Assembly (NCBI GenBank): GCA_937868245.1 | Contig: CALMMI010000439.1 | Span: 1 to 8,573 of the forward strand | DNA: 8,573 nt | Direction of reading: 5' to 3' | DNA from: an uncultured Ignavibacteria bacterium | GTDB lineage: Bacteria; Bacteroidota; Ignavibacteria; Kapaibacteriales; UBA961 | Shown: positions 6,227 through 8,573 of the stretch, piece by piece | How positions within the stretch are numbered: position 1 is the first letter of the stretch | How the letters are laid out: each line of letters opens with the position of its first letter | Made by a program: the position numbers and the translations under genes | The notes under the pieces: generated by a model | The model's input: the letters and a program-made list of their open reading frames with translations, nothing else | Told to the model about the DNA's origin: nothing | The model's database searches: none

Positions 6227-6847
6227 TTATCTATTTGAATTAGCAGTATTCATTTTCAAAATCTGCTTATCTTGAACCCGAGACAAAAATATAATCATAC
6301 AAAAAGCCCCAATCAATGCAAACAACATATCAGATTGTGTGTCCCAAATATCCCCTTGGGTCCCTAAGAATGATTCTGCGGATTGTCCTGAAACGATTGC
6401 AACGAACCATTCCAAAAACTCATAAAAGGCACTGACGGTTACACAGGTACAAACTGTTAAGAACGATAACCACATTCCTTTTTTCACAATCTCCTGACGG
6501 ATAAACATCTCCCTGACAATCATTGCCGGGATAAACCCTTGAGCAAAATGCCCTACTTTATCATAGTTATTCCGACTTTGATGAAGCACATCTTTTATCC
6601 AATTGAAAAGCGGAACCTCAGCATACGTATAATGACCGCCAACAAATAGAATGTAGCAATGGATGAGAATCAACCAATATGTCAAATCTGTAAATCTAAA
6701 CTTTCTATATGTTAGTATCAATATTCCCAGCCCAATTACAGCTGGAAACACCTCAAGAATCCATGTAAAATAGTCATGTGGATTAATGCCAGAAAGTACA
6801 AAACCCACTATATAGATGGTTATCAGTATCCAATATTTGATCATCAT
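6227..6847 (-). CDS. YjdF-like (DUF2238) integral membrane protein
   Basis: A 206-residue inner-membrane protein, about the length of E. coli YjdF. Hydrophobic segments lie at about 4-20, 27-47, 54-70, 100-116, 126-150 and 172-189, giving around six helices. Conserved family stretches are clear: GGHYTYAEVPLFNW (70-83), RNNYDKVGHFAQGF (92-105) with an invariant-looking Asp/His pair D96 and H100, and SAFYEFLEW (139-147) followed by AESFLGTQGDIWDTQSDM (157-174). The concentration of conserved His, Glu and Asp in or near the membrane suggests a catalytic or metal-binding site, but the function of the family is not established. Two Met codons open the frame; either may be used. It is transcribed away from rplS, with no clear promoter motif seen in front of it. 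Confidence 0.87.
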   Translation of the reverse strand: MMIKYWILITIYIVGFVLSGINPHDYFTWILEVFPAVIGLGILILTYRKFRFTDLTYWLILIHCYILFVGGHYTYAEVPLFNWIKDVLHQSRNNYDKVGHFAQGFIPAMIVREMFIRQEIVKKGMWLSFLTVCTCVTVSAFYEFLEWFVAIVSGQSAESFLGTQGDIWDTQSDMLFALIGAFCMIIFLSRVQDKQILKMNTANSNR

Positions 6848-7181
6848 TAATTATATAATATAACCTTCACAATCTTACTTAGCTCCTAACACGCCCTTTC
6901 TTTATTGTGTAAATTACTAAATATTTGAATTTCAAGACAGTATAATTTTAGCTTTAATTCAGACTTGAGGCATCATCTGTTCGTATTTCATTGTTTACAT
7001 TTTTACAGCCAAACAAATACATATCAAATACTTACTATATTTTCAGTTAACTATGATTACAATCTTCCCAAATATTCTTTCTTCATCTACATCATGAACT
7101 TGAAAATCCATTTGGTTACTTCAAAAAATAGCTGTATCTTTGTGTCTTCATTTTTAAGTCAATAAGCATAAGAGAAAAGTC
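6848..7181. other. Intergenic region between divergent yjdF-like gene and rplS
   Basis: This 334-base AT-rich region carries the rplS promoter at 7111-7142. Apart from that I see only low-complexity AT tracts (for example the ATTATATAATATAA run beside 6850). A frame at 6965-7165 is rich in Tyr, Phe and Ser, has no recognisable motif and overlaps the rplS promoter, so I do not call it a gene. Confidence 0.6.
7111..7142 (+). promoter_or_regulatory. rplS promoter of Bacteroidota type
   Basis: TTTG at 7111-7114, a 20-base spacer, and TATCTTTG at 7135-7142 match the Bacteroidota promoter (TTTG, about 19 bases, TAnnTTTG) recognised by the divergent primary sigma factor of that group. Transcription would begin at about 7149, leaving a leader of roughly 33 bases before the rplS ATG. 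Confidence 0.75.
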
Positions 7182-7562
7182 ATGAACAAAGTTGATGCAA
7201 TAGATCAAATACAAATGGCAAAGGCACTTGAAGTGCGCCGCAGCAAAAGCGAATCAGGTACATCGGAGATTCCTTCGTTCCGTCCGGGTGATACTGTTGT
7301 AGTGGCTGTACGTGTTATCGAAGGTGAAAAAGAGCGCGTTCAAAATTATCAAGGAATTGTTATTGCACGTCGCGGATCTGGCATCAATGCTACGTTCCGT
7401 GTTCGTAAAGTATCAAACGGTGTAGGTGTAGAGCGTATTTTTCCGCTTTACTCACCTATCATCCAAAGTATAGATGTAGTACGTCAGGGTAATGCTCGCC
7501 GTTCTAAACTCTATTATTTACGTGGAATGTCAGAGAAGAAGATCAGAGCGAAACTAAGCTGA
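7182..7562 (+). CDS. rplS: 50S ribosomal protein L19
   Basis: L19 is a core protein of the large ribosomal subunit located at the interface with the 30S subunit. The 126-residue product contains the family hallmarks: FRPGDTVVV (33-41), VIEGEKERVQNYQGIVIARR (45-64), NGVGVERIFPLYSPIIQSID (79-98) and ARRSKLYYLRG (105-115). The N-terminus has a slightly long, charged linker (EVRRSKSESGTSEI, 17-30) before the conserved PSFRPGD, about a dozen residues more than typical. The gene has its own promoter and terminator and no trmD or rpsP beside it within the window, so it appears monocistronic here, unlike the rpsP-rimM-trmD-rplS arrangement of many bacteria. A purine-rich AAGAGAAAAG lies just before the start, a weak ribosome-binding site. 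Confidence 0.97.
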   Translation: MNKVDAIDQIQMAKALEVRRSKSESGTSEIPSFRPGDTVVVAVRVIEGEKERVQNYQGIVIARRGSGINATFRVRKVSNGVGVERIFPLYSPIIQSIDVVRQGNARRSKLYYLRGMSEKKIRAKLS

Positions 7563-7598
7563 TTTTTTTGGTATGGCACTCATAAAGTAGATTATTTA

Positions 7599-7631
7599 CG
7601 GCAGACAAATGAATTTGTTTGCCGTTTTTTT
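7599..7631 (+). terminator. Intrinsic terminator of rplS
   Basis: CGGCAGACAAAT (7599-7610) pairs with ATTTGTTTGCCG (7613-7624) with one G-U wobble, followed by seven T at 7625-7631. The innermost pairs must open to give a sterically possible loop of about 4-6 bases. It lies 37 bases after the rplS stop and only 13 bases before the glycosyltransferase start at 7645. Confidence 0.85.
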
Positions 7632-7644
7632 ATTTCCAAATCCG

Positions 7645-8523
7645 ATGAAAATTTCCGGCTTTTCATTTGTCCGTAACGCAGAAATATTTGATTATCCGGT
7701 TTTGGAATCAATCACTTCCCTCTTGCCGATTTGCGATGAAGTAATCGTTGCAGTTGGTAAATCTGACGATAACACTCTTGAACTCCTCCAATCGCTGCAA
7801 TCCCCCAAACTGAAAATCATCGAAACTGTATGGGATGATTCTCTCCGCCAAGGTGGTAAAATCCTTGCCGAACAAACTAACGTAGCACTTTCTCATTGCA
7901 CCGGTGATTGGTGTATCTACCTTCAAGCAGATGAAATTCTCCACGAAGAAGATTACACTGTTATTCTTAGCGAAATCATACAAGCAGATTCTAACGGGGA
8001 AATTGAAGCTCTACTGTTTGCGTATCGTCATTTCTATGGAAGTTATGATTATCTTGGAGCCGGACGGCAATGGTATCGGCAGGAAATCCGCGTGATTCGT
8101 AATACAGGCAAGGTTATCTCTTGGGGAGATGCTCAAGGATTTAGGAAATTAGAGAACGGGACGCCCGAGAAACTCACAGCACACAGAATCAAGGCACGTA
8201 TTTTCCATTATGGGTGGGTAAAACATCCACGTATTCAACAGCGCAAACAACTCTCATTTCATAAGTTATGGCACTCTGACGATTGGATGAAGGATAATAT
8301 TCCGAATGTTGATGAGTTTGAATATGAATGCTATGAACTTGAACGGTTTAACGAAACACATCCGCGAGTGATGCAACAACGTATTGAACAGTCTAAAGAA
8401 TGGACAGACCGTTTCGACAGTTCACGCCTGAAACCTAAACCATTACGTATGAAGATTACCGATGCAATTGAGCATCTGACAGGCTGGAGGATTGGTGAGT
8501 ATAAGAATTTTATTGAGGTATAA
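7645..8523 (+). CDS. Family 2 glycosyltransferase (GT-A fold)
   Basis: A 292-residue cytoplasmic, probably membrane-associated enzyme that transfers a sugar from a nucleotide donor. The frame is open from an ATG at 7609, but that start lies inside the rplS terminator and adds 12 residues (MNLFAVFLFPNP) encoded by the hairpin and T-run; the ATG at 7645 gives the normal family start MKISGFSFVRNA. From there, residues 3-11 are the first beta-strand, DEVIVAVGKSDDNT (31-44) the donor-binding loop, and YLQADEILHEED (92-103) the metal-binding acidic motif, in the QADE form in place of DXD. The C-terminal part, with RQWYRQEIRVIRN and HYGWVKHPR, probably holds the acceptor site. Donor and acceptor cannot be told; LPS, capsule or surface-protein glycan assembly is likely. 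No Shine-Dalgarno sequence is seen. It may be expressed by read-through from rplS. Confidence 0.88.
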   Translation: MKISGFSFVRNAEIFDYPVLESITSLLPICDEVIVAVGKSDDNTLELLQSLQSPKLKIIETVWDDSLRQGGKILAEQTNVALSHCTGDWCIYLQADEILHEEDYTVILSEIIQADSNGEIEALLFAYRHFYGSYDYLGAGRQWYRQEIRVIRNTGKVISWGDAQGFRKLENGTPEKLTAHRIKARIFHYGWVKHPRIQQRKQLSFHKLWHSDDWMKDNIPNVDEFEYECYELERFNETHPRVMQQRIEQSKEWTDRFDSSRLKPKPLRMKITDAIEHLTGWRIGEYKNFIEV

Positions 8524-8573
8524 AATTAGTTAAGAAGGCATTGTTAATTTAGAATAGTAAATGACTTGCCTAA

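Noticed and set aside
6965..7165. A 66-codon plus-strand frame upstream of rplS.
   Set aside because: Composition is that of translated AT-rich noncoding DNA (many F, Y, S, I), no motif is seen, and it covers the rplS promoter.
7708..8095. Short frames on both strands within the glycosyltransferase gene.
   Set aside because: They are shadows of the conserved GT-A coding frame.
8533..8573. AGGCA and TGCCT near the right edge could pair as a terminator stem for the glycosyltransferase gene.
   Set aside because: The stem is only about 5 base pairs across a loop of nearly 30 bases, and the window ends before any T-run can be seen.

Overview
The window looks like chromosome of a bacterium from the Bacteroidota/Chlorobiota (FCB) group. 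The evidence is a large secreted protein with PKD domains and a C-terminal type IX secretion (Por) sorting domain, a textbook Bacteroidota-type promoter (TTTG, 20 bases, TATCTTTG) in front of rplS, low GC, and a general lack of Shine-Dalgarno sequences. The L19 sequence (GIVIARRG, NGVGVERIFPL, KLYYLRG) would also suit a deep-branching lineage such as Ignavibacteria or Kapabacteria; this is a judgement from memory, not a search.

Left part, minus strand (1-2356): a membrane-anchored helical protein of unknown function and a PRC-barrel protein form a two-gene operon that ends in a hairpin at 1172-1203. Next comes a deletion remnant of a CurA-like NADP-dependent oxidoreductase (969-1176), then an intact DJ-1/PfpI (Hsp31-like) protein, then the start of a DUF748 (AsmA-like) protein that leaves the window. 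The dead reductase and the DJ-1 gene both point to a former carbonyl/electrophile detoxification unit.

Middle (2357-5425): a 569-base gene-free stretch holds a very good intrinsic terminator with no visible gene in front of it, plus candidate promoters on both strands. It is followed by the 769-residue T9SS-exported surface protein: signal peptide, Ig-like domains, three repeats of exactly 89 residues, two PKD domains and the sorting domain. Between this gene and the convergent next gene lies a 100-base imperfect inverted repeat that resembles a dispersed intergenic element.

Right part: on the minus strand, a YgjP-type zinc metalloprotease (5426-6175) and a YjdF/DUF2238 membrane protein (6227-6847), possibly co-transcribed. 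On the plus strand, rplS (7182-7562) with its own promoter and terminator, and a family 2 glycosyltransferase whose start should be moved to 7645 because the longer reading begins inside the rplS terminator.

I found no CRISPR array, intact mobile element, tRNA or rRNA. Nothing here amounts to a clearly new multi-gene system. The best leads are the deleted reductase gene, the inverted repeat, the orphan terminator (possible small RNA) and the PRC-barrel/membrane protein pair.
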